Assembly (NCBI GenBank): GCA_021739695.1
Contig: JAIPBM010000010.1
Span: 1 to 64,000 of the forward strand
Direction of reading: 5' to 3'
Length of the DNA stretch: 64,000 bases
Origin: Flavobacteriales bacterium
Lineage (GTDB): Bacteria > Bacteroidota > Bacteroidia > UBA10329
Both the position numbers and the translations under genes were made by a program. This document shows positions 32,616 through 41,705 of the stretch, piece by piece (within the stretch, counting starts at the first letter, position 1; the number at the start of each line of letters is the position of its first letter). A model generated the notes under the pieces. It worked only from the letters and a program-made list of their open reading frames with translations. It did no database searches and was not told the origin of the DNA.

Positions 32616-35260
32616 AAATCAAATGCATTCTTACGTCTCGAAAGTTTGAGGTCAGAAAGGATGTTGGCCTTCACTTTCAGGTCGAAACTCCATTGCTGTT
32701 GAGCACCGAACGGAACCCATGTCATGCTGAAATCCCAACAGTGAAGATCGCGGTAAATGGTCACGGAAGTGTAGCTCAGATTCTTGCCCACGAAGTCATA
32801 TCCTGAAGTAACTCCGAATTTCCACTTCGGAGTAATGTTCACGTCTCCCCAAAATTGAAGTGTCTGCACAAATCGTTGCTTCAGATTGTTTGTCAGATTA
32901 TTCACTGCGAAATTGTAGCTGACGTTCAAATTCCACGGAATATTGAAATCGATGTATGCGTTCTTGTTGGCGTTTATCTGCGCCAACTCATCTGGTGTAC
33001 CTTTGTTGCTTTGATAATCTTGCTTCCCTTTTCCATTCAAGCTAAAGGTCAGTGCAACGGATGCATTGGTAAGCCGCGTCAGTTGTTTGGTCTCGTTTAT
33101 CAACCATCTGTTCTGTTTCACATGGTTGCTGTCTTGCGCGTATGGCGTGAACAACATTCTAACGTTCAACCCTAACTTTTCAAAAATGTGTGTGTTTCCG
33201 TTGATGCTTATATCTGAGAGGTTCAGCGAATCTGCAAAGAAATTGTATCTGGTTCCGATGCTAAACTGCTCCAGCAATTTCACCTTTTTAAAACCTGTGA
33301 TGGTATCTTTCTTAGAGCGCACTTTCATTTCTAAAGTATTCCCTAAACTGAAAGTAGCTGCACCAGTGTTCACTTTCGGAGCCTGACCATAAATACTTAA
33401 TGCATCGTGGTTGTAGGGAGATAAACTGGCATTGTTGCCGTAATACCCGATCTCATCTTTATTCAGCTTTGGAGTATAAAGGAAACCCACTGTTGGGTTA
33501 AAGGTGTGGCGGATGCCGCGTATCGGTCCTTTTTTGAATTGAACCAGACCATAAACCGTAGTGGTCATATTTACACTGGTGCTCACATCTCTATTACTGT
33601 AAAAACCATAGGTCGTGTCGACATCCAACTGTTGCGTCTCGTTGTTCCATTTCTTATCCAGCGTTTGAAAGAACCAACGTTCGTTGTAAGTAACCGATGG
33701 CGAAATGGTGAAATACTTGAATGCTTTGAATGAAGTGGAAATCGGAATGTTGTGGATCACTCCATTCTTCATCTTGTCAAGTATGGAACGGGTGAAGAAA
33801 GTGGAATCTGGCGATGTAACGCTGTTTTCTGTCCGTAAAGAATAGCTAAGACCGATCTTTTCGTACCAGCGCTGTTTTCCGATCTGATTCTTCCGTTTAA
33901 ACGGATAGATCCGTTGCATGTTGAACGCGATCTGCGGAAGCGTTACCGTAACCAACTTATTCTGCGTGTTCTGACTATGGCTCATGTTTACGCTGATGGT
34001 GAATGGCGTTCCGATCCATCGTTTAGAAAACGAAATGTTCGATTGGAACGTGTTGGTCAGATAGTTCTGAGCATTCGTAACCAGCCCGTTCGAGAAATAA
34101 TTGCTAGTTCCAGCATTAACACTTGCCTGAAACGTGGTACTTGGTCTCGATTTAGGGTCTTGCTGATGGTTCCATTTGATGAAGAAGTTGTTCTGCACCG
34201 AATAGTCGGGAAAAGCCTTCTGGCTATTTCGCAAACTATTATGGCTCAATTCAACTGAACCATTGAATTTGTAGCGTTTGTTGTATTTCGAATTTAGCCG
34301 AACTGCATAGCTGCCTTGCGTGTAAATATCGCCCGTAACGGCAAGATCCATCTTTTCGCCCAAATTGAAGTAATAACCCATGTTACGGAAGAAGAATCCC
34401 TGCGAAGGAGATTCTCCATATTCTGGAAAAATGATTCCCGATTTTCTTCCAGGCTTGGTCGGAAACAGCGCAAAAGGAACCACAAGCGGTGTGTAAACGC
34501 CTTCAAACATCAGAAATGCTGGTCCACTAACGATCTTATCGTTCGGAATAACCTTCAGCTTTTTGGCCTTTATCATATAATGTGGCTCTTCGGCATCGCA
34601 GGTGGTGTAGCCGCCATCTTCTATATAATAATGGCTTTCTTCTGTCTTCTTCACCTTCTCTCCGCGGATGTTCCCTTCGCCTTGCTGAGTAACTACATCC
34701 AAGATCTTTCCTTTTCCCGTATCAAAATTGTAGCGCATCCTTTTGGATGAGAAATTCTGATCGCCACTCTTGAATTCAGGCGTGCCAATGGTTTTTCCCA
34801 GCGAGTCCGTTACGCCTTCTGCATAAACTTCTTTGGTTGCCTGATCAATTTCAATGTAAGCCGCTTTCAACTCAATGTCCTGATAATTGATCTGCGCTTC
34901 TCCATACAGAAAGACCTTTTTGTCTTCCACACTGAAACGGATGGAATCTTTGGCGTGATACTTTATCTCATCTTCCAGATCTGTCTTTTTCTTCTTGGGC
35001 TTCAAGCTCAGACTGTCTGACGTAAGCGCGGCATTTTCAAAAAGTTTGTCGCCTGTAACGATCAGCGCTGTGTCAGGGGCCTGTGTCAGCACAGAATCTC
35101 TTTTGCCTTTCTGCGCTCGTTCGCGCATGTTTGGAATAATATTGATGGTGCTGTCAGTCGTAACCGCAGGCTCGGATTCCTGTGCGTAACCAAGGCTGGT
35201 TATCAACACCAATAACAGGCTTATTGTAAAGGTTTTTATCACAGACGCCACACTATTCAA
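32612..35260 (-). CDS. lptD: LPS-assembly protein LptD (OstA-N and barrel)
   Basis: Inserts LPS or lipooligosaccharide into the outer leaflet. The 882-residue protein has a signal peptide (to about GYAQ, 26), a low-complexity segment, an OstA/LptA-like beta-taco domain (about 95-260; FSVEDKKVFLYGEAQINYQD) and a large beta barrel to the C-terminus. VPFALFPTKPGRKSGIIFPEYGES is the conserved junction to the barrel. It has few Cys, and the disulphide pattern of the E. coli protein is not present. An OstA-like protein gene is found at 41706-43211 and lpxK at 10592-11611. Confidence 0.9.
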   Translation of the reverse strand: MNSVASVIKTFTISLLLVLITSLGYAQESEPAVTTDSTINIIPNMRERAQKGKRDSVLTQAPDTALIVTGDKLFENAALTSDSLSLKPKKKKTDLEDEIKYHAKDSIRFSVEDKKVFLYGEAQINYQDIELKAAYIEIDQATKEVYAEGVTDSLGKTIGTPEFKSGDQNFSSKRMRYNFDTGKGKILDVVTQQGEGNIRGEKVKKTEESHYYIEDGGYTTCDAEEPHYMIKAKKLKVIPNDKIVSGPAFLMFEGVYTPLVVPFALFPTKPGRKSGIIFPEYGESPSQGFFFRNMGYYFNLGEKMDLAVTGDIYTQGSYAVRLNSKYNKRYKFNGSVELSHNSLRNSQKAFPDYSVQNNFFIKWNHQQDPKSRPSTTFQASVNAGTSNYFSNGLVTNAQNYLTNTFQSNISFSKRWIGTPFTISVNMSHSQNTQNKLVTVTLPQIAFNMQRIYPFKRKNQIGKQRWYEKIGLSYSLRTENSVTSPDSTFFTRSILDKMKNGVIHNIPISTSFKAFKYFTISPSVTYNERWFFQTLDKKWNNETQQLDVDTTYGFYSNRDVSTSVNMTTTVYGLVQFKKGPIRGIRHTFNPTVGFLYTPKLNKDEIGYYGNNASLSPYNHDALSIYGQAPKVNTGAATFSLGNTLEMKVRSKKDTITGFKKVKLLEQFSIGTRYNFFADSLNLSDISINGNTHIFEKLGLNVRMLFTPYAQDSNHVKQNRWLINETKQLTRLTNASVALTFSLNGKGKQDYQSNKGTPDELAQINANKNAYIDFNIPWNLNVSYNFAVNNLTNNLKQRFVQTLQFWGDVNITPKWKFGVTSGYDFVGKNLSYTSVTIYRDLHCWDFSMTWVPFGAQQQWSFDLKVKANILSDLKLSRRKNAFDF

Positions 35261-35305
35261 CGGTACCTCCTGTTATTCGGGGAAAAGGCTTTATTTTTAG
35301 GCGTT

Positions 35306-35313
35306 CAAAGCTA
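35306..35313 (-). promoter_or_regulatory. Probable -7 element of lptD
   Basis: The minus strand reads TAGCTTTG (35313-35306), an exact TAnnTTTG match 46 bases upstream of the lptD ATG, inside the divergent gap before the amidase gene. No clear -33 box was seen. Confidence 0.4.
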
Positions 35314-35342
35314 ACCATTTCATCGGGGACACGGGTTGGACA

Positions 35343-37532
35343 ATGATGCACGCGCAATCGATCTTGAAACGCTCAATTTTTCTATTTCTTGTATTCACGC
35401 TGAACCATTTTTTGGGGTTTGGCCAGACTTCCAATACGCCCTATCGGATTAAAACCATTGTAATAGATGCCGGACACGGAGGGAAAGATCCCGGAAACCT
35501 CGGAACCGGACGCTACAAAACCCGCGAAAAAGACATAGCGCTTGAAGTTGCTTTGCGTGTCGGCAGTTACATCAACCAGCAGTTTCCCGAAATAAAACTC
35601 ATTTACAGTAGGAGTACAGATGTTTTCATTGGGTTGGATGAGCGCGCTGAAATAGCCAATAAAGCCAAGGCCGACCTTTTCATAAGCATCCATTGTAATG
35701 CATTTGCCAAGCCAACCAGTAGTGGCGTAGAAACCTACGTGTTAGGACTTCACCGTAACCAAGAGAACTTGGAAGTGGCCATGAAAGAGAACTCGGCCAT
35801 CTTTTTGGAAGATGATTACAAGACAAAATATGATGGATTCGACCCGAATTCGCCAGAAAGCATCATTGCGCTAACCATCATGCAAAGCGCCTTTTTGCAG
35901 CAGAGTCTATCCATATCGTCCTATGTTCAGAAACAGTTTAGAGAACGAGTTGGTCGTAAAGACCGAGGTGTGAAACAAGCAGGATTTCTAGTGCTTCGCA
36001 GAACCACCATGCCTAGCGTACTTATAGAACTTGGGTTTTTGACCAATGCCGAAGAAGAGGATTTTCTGAATTCCGAGAACGGAAAATCATACATGTCATC
36101 GGCCATTTTCCGTGGTTTTAAAGAATACAAGGAATTGGTAGAAGATCCATTGCCTGCAGGATCGGTTGTTCAACCAGTAAAACCAGCAGAACCTACTGAA
36201 ACAACCACAATAAGTGACGCTGAAAAGAAAAAGGCCGAAGCATTGGCAGCAGCTGAAAAAGCAAAACTGAAAGCAGATCAGGACGCGAAACAAAAAGCAC
36301 TGGATCAGCAGAAGTTGAAAGCCGTGGCCGATTCGTTGCAACTTGCAAAACAGCGTTTGTTGGATGAGAAGACTAAGCGTGAGGAAGAGCTTGCTAAAAA
36401 AGGGAAGGAAGACGAAGCAGCAAGACTAAAAGCCAAAAGTGATTCGCTTGAGTTGGTGAAACAAGAGAAAATTGCAGAGTTTGAGCGTAAACAACGAGAG
36501 GTAGAAGAACAGAAGAAGAAGGAATTGGCAGAATTGAAAGCCAAGGAAGAAGCAGAGCTCAAAGCAAAAGAAGCAGAAGCGAAGAAGGAATTGGAGTCGA
36601 AGCAACAGGCCAAAGAATGGTTGGAAGAGATCAAGGAAGTGAAGGAAAAGGAACTGGAAGAAGCCAAGGCGAGGACAGAAATAGATGCTGAAAAGGAACG
36701 CTTAGAAGCAATCAAAAAGAAAAAAGAGGAAGAACTTGCCGAAGCCAAACGATTGGCTGATGAGAAATCTACCAAGCAAAATGGAGATTCTTTGGCAGTG
36801 CTCAGAATGATCAAAGAGCAATCTCGGATAGATTCGATCTCTAAAGCGCGGGCCGATGGAGGCCAATTCAGAAAAGACTCAATCGCGGTGGTTGAAGCTG
36901 CGAAAAAGGCGAAGATGGATTCAATTGCCGCTGTTGTTGCAGCTCAGCAAGCTCAAAAAGAAGCGTTACGCAAGGCAGAAGAGCAGGAAGCGCGCAGATT
37001 GGCCAAACTAAAGTTCGAACAGGATTCCATCGCTGCTGCTAGAAAAAAGGAAGCGGATGCAATTGCCGTAACGATTGATGCCAAGAAGGCTGCTTCGCCA
37101 GAAGAAGCAGAATTGTTGTTTTTGCAGTTGAGAAAGAAACAGCTAGAGCAACGAATTGCGCAACTTAAAGGACAAAACGTGCAGACCGTTACAACCGAAA
37201 AGTTGGAAGAGCGGACAAACTCAACACCTGAATCGGAACCAGAACATAAGGTAGATGCAGCCGTGGTTGCTGGTCTTGTGTTGAAAGTTCAGGTCGTAAC
37301 GTCTTCAAAACCATTGGATAAGAACGATCTTCAGTTCAGAGGACAGGACGTTTGGCAATACGAACAAGGTGGTCTTTATAAATATACGGTTGGCCATACT
37401 CAGGATTTTGAGGAAATAACTAAACTGCAAGGCGATTTGAGGAACCTCGGATTTCAAGGAGCGTTCGTTGTTGCATTTAAGGATGGTGAGCGGATCAAGG
37501 TAGCGGAAGCTCGAGAATTGTTAACTAAATGA
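35343..37532 (+). CDS. N-acetylmuramoyl-L-alanine amidase with long coiled coil
   Basis: Cleaves the bond between MurNAc and the peptide stem of peptidoglycan. After a signal peptide (about 1-27) comes an amidase_3 domain (about 35-260) with zinc ligands in VIDAGHGGKDPG, REKDIALE and SIHCNAF and a catalytic Glu in LIELGFLTN. A highly charged Lys/Glu/Ala coiled coil fills about 285-610. The last 90 residues (LKVQVVTSSKPL then QGAFVVAF) resemble a SPOR-like domain that could bind denuded glycan. The 729-residue length is long for the family. The next gene overlaps by 4 bases (ATGA). Confidence 0.92.
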   Translation: MMHAQSILKRSIFLFLVFTLNHFLGFGQTSNTPYRIKTIVIDAGHGGKDPGNLGTGRYKTREKDIALEVALRVGSYINQQFPEIKLIYSRSTDVFIGLDERAEIANKAKADLFISIHCNAFAKPTSSGVETYVLGLHRNQENLEVAMKENSAIFLEDDYKTKYDGFDPNSPESIIALTIMQSAFLQQSLSISSYVQKQFRERVGRKDRGVKQAGFLVLRRTTMPSVLIELGFLTNAEEEDFLNSENGKSYMSSAIFRGFKEYKELVEDPLPAGSVVQPVKPAEPTETTTISDAEKKKAEALAAAEKAKLKADQDAKQKALDQQKLKAVADSLQLAKQRLLDEKTKREEELAKKGKEDEAARLKAKSDSLELVKQEKIAEFERKQREVEEQKKKELAELKAKEEAELKAKEAEAKKELESKQQAKEWLEEIKEVKEKELEEAKARTEIDAEKERLEAIKKKKEEELAEAKRLADEKSTKQNGDSLAVLRMIKEQSRIDSISKARADGGQFRKDSIAVVEAAKKAKMDSIAAVVAAQQAQKEALRKAEEQEARRLAKLKFEQDSIAAARKKEADAIAVTIDAKKAASPEEAELLFLQLRKKQLEQRIAQLKGQNVQTVTTEKLEERTNSTPESEPEHKVDAAVVAGLVLKVQVVTSSKPLDKNDLQFRGQDVWQYEQGGLYKYTVGHTQDFEEITKLQGDLRNLGFQGAFVVAFKDGERIKVAEARELLTK

Positions 37533-38533
37533 GTATGAAATATTCAAAGGAGATACGTACTGGTGTAATTGCCATTGCCATCATTTTCGTCTTTGTTTGG
37601 GGATATAATTTCCTGAAAGGGAACGACATTTTCAGCAAACAAAGGGTCTATTATACTACGTACGAGAACGTTGGCGGACTTACAAAGTCCAATGCAGTTA
37701 CGGTCAATGGCTTTAAAGTGGGATTGGTGAAGGATGTTTATTTCGAACCTGTTCATCGCGATAAACTGATTGTTGAGTTTATGCTTACTGCTGATAATTA
37801 TGAGATTCCAAAAGGAGCCAAGGCAACATTGGTTTCCGATCTACTCGGCACCACAAGCATCAATTTGGTCACTTCAAAAGATGAAGACGGAGTTGAATTG
37901 GTCGGATATTATATGGAAGGAGATACGCTTCCTTCCGAGGTAGAAGGCGCGTTGATGGAAAGCATCACCGATCTTTCGTCCAGTTTGGCCACTACCAAGA
38001 TGAAAGCCGACAGGTTATTTGATTCGCTCGATTCTCTGGTTGTTGATATTCGAGATGTTTTGGGTCCTGGAGATCGTGAATCAAGTGTAAACAGAGCGAT
38101 CACCGATCTTGCCAAAACAATGGACAACCTCAAAAATGCATCCAGCAAAATTGATGGTATCCTTGCTCAGGATGGACAACTAGGCAGAATTCTGGCAGAT
38201 GTGGAAGGCTTTACCACCACGCTGGATGAGAACAAGGATGAGATTGACAACCTGTTGAATAACCTTTCAACCTTGTCAGATTCGTTGGCCGCAGCCGAAT
38301 TGGCCGCCACAATAAATAATGCAAACAAGACTTTTGCTGAGTTGGCAGAAGCAATGGAGAAGATCAATAACGGAGAAGGAACGATCGGTAAACTGTTTAA
38401 AGATGACTCGGTTTACAATAATCTTGAAGCTGCAACAAGAGACCTTGACAGCTTGTTTATTGACATAAAAGCAAATCCAAACCGATACGTGCATGTGTCG
38501 GTTTTCGGTAGAAAAGAAAAGAAAAAGAAGTAA
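37529..38533 (+). CDS. MlaD/MCE family protein
   Basis: MCE proteins carry phospholipids across the envelope. One N-terminal membrane anchor (TGVIAIAIIFVFVWGYNFL, about 11-29) precedes a single MCE domain (about 38-115; YENVGGLTKSNAVTVNGFKV) and a helical tail rich in Asp and Leu (LDSLVVDIRDVL). The gene overlaps the amidase stop by four bases. Permease and ATPase genes (mlaE, mlaF) are not in the window. The neighbourhood (LptD, amidase) is envelope-related. Confidence 0.9.
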   Translation: MSMKYSKEIRTGVIAIAIIFVFVWGYNFLKGNDIFSKQRVYYTTYENVGGLTKSNAVTVNGFKVGLVKDVYFEPVHRDKLIVEFMLTADNYEIPKGAKATLVSDLLGTTSINLVTSKDEDGVELVGYYMEGDTLPSEVEGALMESITDLSSSLATTKMKADRLFDSLDSLVVDIRDVLGPGDRESSVNRAITDLAKTMDNLKNASSKIDGILAQDGQLGRILADVEGFTTTLDENKDEIDNLLNNLSTLSDSLAAAELAATINNANKTFAELAEAMEKINNGEGTIGKLFKDDSVYNNLEAATRDLDSLFIDIKANPNRYVHVSVFGRKEKKKK

Positions 38534-38542
38534 GCTAAAACC

Positions 38543-39868
38543 ATGGAATACATTCCTCAGATACTGTTCCTTATCATGCTGGTGGTCGGTTTCGGCCTGT
38601 TTGCAAAAAGTGCAGCACGAATAAGAAGAAACATCCTTTTAGGAAAAGACATCGATAGAAGTGATAACCCTTCGCTTCGGTTGAACACAATGCTCCGCGT
38701 TGCTATGGGCCAATCGAAAATGGTCGTTCGGCCAGTTGCCGGAACCTTGCATCTTATCGTGTACATCGGTTTTATCCTCATAAACATCGAAGTATTGGAG
38801 ATTGTGATCGATGGTCTATTCGGAACGCATCGCATTTTTGCTCCAGTATTGGGCGGAGTTTACACCGCAGCCATAAACTTCTTCGAGATTCTGGGCGTGC
38901 TGGTTATCATTGCCTGCGCCATCTTCTTATATAGAAGAAATGTGATGAAGATCGGTCGTTTCCACAGCACCGAAATGAAAGGTTGGCCATTCAAGGATGC
39001 CAATTACATTCTCATTATTGAGATTGTGCTGATGACAGCTTTGCTGGTTATGAATGCTGCAGAAGCCAATTTCCCTGATGATCATCGTGCAGCAGGTCCA
39101 TTCCTAATTAGTGGAATGCTTGCGCCATTGTTTTCTGGTATGGGTTACGAGACACTTCATCTTATAGAACGTGCTTGTTGGTGGGCGCATATTGCAGGGA
39201 TCCTGTTCTTCTTGAACTACCTGCCATATTCAAAGCACTTCCACATTATGTTAGCATTCCCGAACGTTTATTATTCTAATCTCAAACCTAAAGGTCAGTT
39301 CAATAATCTTGAATCGGTTAAGAAAGAAGTAGAGTTGATGATGGATCCAAATGCTGATCCGTATGCAGCCGCGCCAGAACCAGATCCAAATGCTGCGCCA
39401 CAGCGTTTTGGAGCTAAAGATGTTCAAGATCTGAGTTGGGTTCAGCTGATGAATGCATACAGCTGCACGGAATGCGGTCGTTGTACTTCAAATTGTCCTG
39501 CAAACATTACGGGTAAGAAATTGTCTCCGCGTAAGATCATGATGGACACGCGAGATCGTTTGGAAGACGTTGGCGCCATCATTGACCTTAACAAAGGAAC
39601 ATTTGTGGATGATGGTAAATCCTTACTTCACGATTATATCACACCAGAAGAATTGTGGGCCTGTACTTCGTGCAACGCATGTACAGAAGCTTGTCCTGTA
39701 AACATTGATCCGCTAAGTATCATTATCGATCTGAGAAGATACTTGGTAATGGAAGAATCATCGATGCCGGCACCGCTAGCACCGGTTATGAGTAGTTTGG
39801 AGAACAACGGAGCTCCATGGCAGTTCTCGCCATCAGACAGATTTAATTGGGCCACCGAAGAAGCATAA
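38543..39868 (+). CDS. Membrane (Fe-S) oxidoreductase with two 4Fe-4S clusters (HdrC/GlpC-like)
   Basis: Five or so N-terminal membrane helices (about 5-240; FILINIEVLEIVIDG, YTAAINFFEILGVLVIIAC) are followed by a cytoplasmic domain with two ferredoxin-type clusters: CTECGRCTSNCP (about 311-322) and CTSCNACTEACP (about 373-384). A Pro/Asp/Ala linker (ADPYAAAPEPDPNAAPQ) lies between. It resembles the electron-transfer subunit of heterodisulfide-reductase-like or glycerol-3-phosphate/lactate-type complexes. The next gene encodes the CCG-domain partner. Substrate unknown. Confidence 0.88.
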   Translation: MEYIPQILFLIMLVVGFGLFAKSAARIRRNILLGKDIDRSDNPSLRLNTMLRVAMGQSKMVVRPVAGTLHLIVYIGFILINIEVLEIVIDGLFGTHRIFAPVLGGVYTAAINFFEILGVLVIIACAIFLYRRNVMKIGRFHSTEMKGWPFKDANYILIIEIVLMTALLVMNAAEANFPDDHRAAGPFLISGMLAPLFSGMGYETLHLIERACWWAHIAGILFFLNYLPYSKHFHIMLAFPNVYYSNLKPKGQFNNLESVKKEVELMMDPNADPYAAAPEPDPNAAPQRFGAKDVQDLSWVQLMNAYSCTECGRCTSNCPANITGKKLSPRKIMMDTRDRLEDVGAIIDLNKGTFVDDGKSLLHDYITPEELWACTSCNACTEACPVNIDPLSIIIDLRRYLVMEESSMPAPLAPVMSSLENNGAPWQFSPSDRFNWATEEA

Positions 39869-39875
39869 GAAAGAC

Positions 39876-40667
39876 ATGAGCGAAGTATTGAAAGTACCTA
39901 CGATGGCCGATATGATGGCCGCTGGCGAAACTCCAGACATCCTTTTTTGGGTTGGATGTTCGGGCAGTTTTGACGATCGGGCCAAGAAGATCACAAAAGC
40001 AATTGTGAAAATTCTGAACAAGGTTGATATGAAATTTGCTGTGCTTGGAGTGGAGGAATCTTGTACTGGCGATCCGGCCAAACGTGCAGGAAACGAATTC
40101 ACCTTCATGATGCAGGCGATGAGCAACATCCAAGTGATGAACGCTTATGAAGTAAAAAAGATCGTTACGGGTTGTCCGCATTGCTTCAACACCATTAAGA
40201 ACGAATATCCTGAGCTAGGAGGGAAGTACGAAGTAATCCACCACACGCAATTGGTTCAGCAACTTATTGATGAAGGAAAGTTGAAGGTTGAAGGTGGGGC
40301 TTTTAAAGGCAAGAAGATCACCTTTCACGATCCGTGCTATTTGGGAAGAGGAAATGGAGAATACGAAGCTCCACGTAGTGTGATTGAGAAGTTGGATGTG
40401 GAATTGACTGAAATGAAGCGTTCTCGTGCCAACGGACTTTGCTGTGGAGCAGGTGGCGCCCAGATGTTCAAAGAGGCAGAGCCAGGCAATAAGGAAATCA
40501 ATATGGAAAGGGCAGAGGAGGCTTTGGCCTTGAAGCCAGATGTAATTGCTACGGGTTGTCCGTTCTGCAATACCATGATGACGGATGGCGTGAAATACAA
40601 CGATAAGCAGGACGAAACACAAGTGCTGGATGTCGCTGAACTGATTGCGCAAGCGAACGATCTGTAA
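39876..40667 (+). CDS. (Fe-S)-binding CCG-domain protein (HdrB/GlpC-like)
   Basis: The 263-residue protein carries two cysteine-rich CCG-type modules: TGCPHCFNTIKNEYP with HDPCYLGRGN, and CCGAGGAQMFKE with TGCPFCNTMM; a further Cys pair region lies near FWVGCSGSFD and ESCTGDPAKR. Such domains coordinate non-cubane or 4Fe-4S clusters in heterodisulfide-reductase-like complexes. It begins eight bases after the membrane Fe-S subunit gene, so both form one electron-transfer unit. The partner for oxidation is not encoded nearby. Confidence 0.9.
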   Translation: MSEVLKVPTMADMMAAGETPDILFWVGCSGSFDDRAKKITKAIVKILNKVDMKFAVLGVEESCTGDPAKRAGNEFTFMMQAMSNIQVMNAYEVKKIVTGCPHCFNTIKNEYPELGGKYEVIHHTQLVQQLIDEGKLKVEGGAFKGKKITFHDPCYLGRGNGEYEAPRSVIEKLDVELTEMKRSRANGLCCGAGGAQMFKEAEPGNKEINMERAEEALALKPDVIATGCPFCNTMMTDGVKYNDKQDETQVLDVAELIAQANDL

Positions 40668-40676
40668 AGAGCTTTC

Positions 40677-40754
40677 AGTCCACAGACGATAGACCATGGA
40701 CAATCGTCAATTGAAGCAATAATCGCTGTGGACTGTTGACAATGGACTATCGAC
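40677..40754. repeat. Intergenic palindrome (AGTCCACAG / CTGTGGACT)
   Basis: AGTCCACAG (40677-40685) pairs with CTGTGGACT (40726-40734). The inner part and right flank contain related phrases (GACTATCG, GATAGACCATGGAC). This looks like a dispersed palindromic element, not a gene; the 94-bp gap between the Fe-S and 40762 genes is filled by it. Confidence 0.6.
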
Positions 40755-40761
40755 TTTCAAG

Positions 40762-41265
40762 ATGAAAACAACGCTCGAAACATTCCAAACATTCGCGACT
40801 AACTCACGAACGTGGGTTTATCAATCATCGCGCAATCTCACAGATGCCGAAGCTGCTGAATTGAAGCAATTGGCAAGTGGTTTTGCTGCCGAATGGAAAA
40901 GCCACGGAGCATCGTTGAAAGCTGCTGCTGATGTGCTTTACAATCGCTTTTTGGTGATGATGGTGGATGAAGATGCTGGTTCAGCCAGTGGATGTTCCAT
41001 CGATAGTTCTGTAGCACAGATCCGATCCATCGAGCAGAAATTGAACATTGATCTTTTTGACCGACTGAATTTAGCCTATCTCAATTCTGATAATGAACTG
41101 GAGACGGTGCACTCTAACAAGATCTCAGATGCTTTTGAGCATGGCGCATTAACAGAAGAGACAACCGTTTTCAATAACATGGTGATTTCCAAAACAGAGT
41201 TGGAAACGGGTTGGAAAATTCCGTTGATTCAGAGTTGGGCGGGTAGTAGAGTGAAAGTCCTTTAA
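40762..41265 (+). CDS. Conserved Bacteroidota protein (often misnamed ABC transporter ATPase)
   Basis: The 167-residue protein has no P-loop, no ABC signature and no Walker B motif, although homologues are often labelled ABC transporter ATPase. Visible features are SRTWVYQSSRNLTDAEAAEL at the N-terminus, an acidic VDEDAGSASGCSIDSSV centre and a C-terminal WKIPLIQSWAGSRV. It follows the Fe-S gene pair. The function is unknown, and I would not transfer the ATPase label. Confidence 0.75.
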   Translation: MKTTLETFQTFATNSRTWVYQSSRNLTDAEAAELKQLASGFAAEWKSHGASLKAAADVLYNRFLVMMVDEDAGSASGCSIDSSVAQIRSIEQKLNIDLFDRLNLAYLNSDNELETVHSNKISDAFEHGALTEETTVFNNMVISKTELETGWKIPLIQSWAGSRVKVL

Positions 41266-41269
41266 TTTG

Positions 41270-41692
41270 CTAATTGGATTTTTTAAGAATCCTGCTTTCG
41301 CTTCTGTATGTTCCATGTTCCAAAGTGAATCGTTCACTTATCGTTCCTGAATTGCCATTTATGAAGATTTCAATTTTCTCTTCAGTAGCACTCCAGTATC
41401 CATCCTTTTTAACGTTTGTTTGTGTTGATCCGTTAGCGGCCTTAGAACGGTGTTCCCACGTAGCTGTTCCATCGTCCTTAAGCGAGTAGATTTCAGAGTC
41501 CAAGCCATTTTCGTAATCATCCACTTCTACCATGTATTTGCCTGAAAGACTTGTATACAGTGGGTTGGTTTTGATGTATTCACTTTTTTCACTTTCTAGT
41601 TCATTCTCTGAAACTTGGTGTTTAGGAGAGGAGCAACTAATAACAAGAATGCAGACTACTAAGTTGAGATGTTTCCAGTTCGATCCTGACAT
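41270..41692 (-). CDS. Small lipoprotein of unknown function
   Basis: A lipoprotein signal (NLVVCILVISC, lipobox Cys about 20) precedes a 120-residue beta-rich domain with GKYMVEVDDYENGLDSEIYS, GTATWEHRS, DGYWSATEEKIEIFING and RFTLEHGTYRSES. This resembles small lipocalin-like or META-like sheet proteins but no family can be named. It is downstream of the OstA-like gene on the same strand with 13 bases between, so it may be in the same operon. Confidence 0.7.
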   Translation of the reverse strand: MSGSNWKHLNLVVCILVISCSSPKHQVSENELESEKSEYIKTNPLYTSLSGKYMVEVDDYENGLDSEIYSLKDDGTATWEHRSKAANGSTQTNVKKDGYWSATEEKIEIFINGNSGTISERFTLEHGTYRSESRILKKSN

Positions 41693-41705
41693 GTTTCTTA
41701 ATTAT

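Noticed and set aside
40672-40761. Small RNA gene in the gap after the Fe-S pair
   Set aside because: The pairing is explained by a simple palindromic repeat; no promoter box or terminator run accompanies it.
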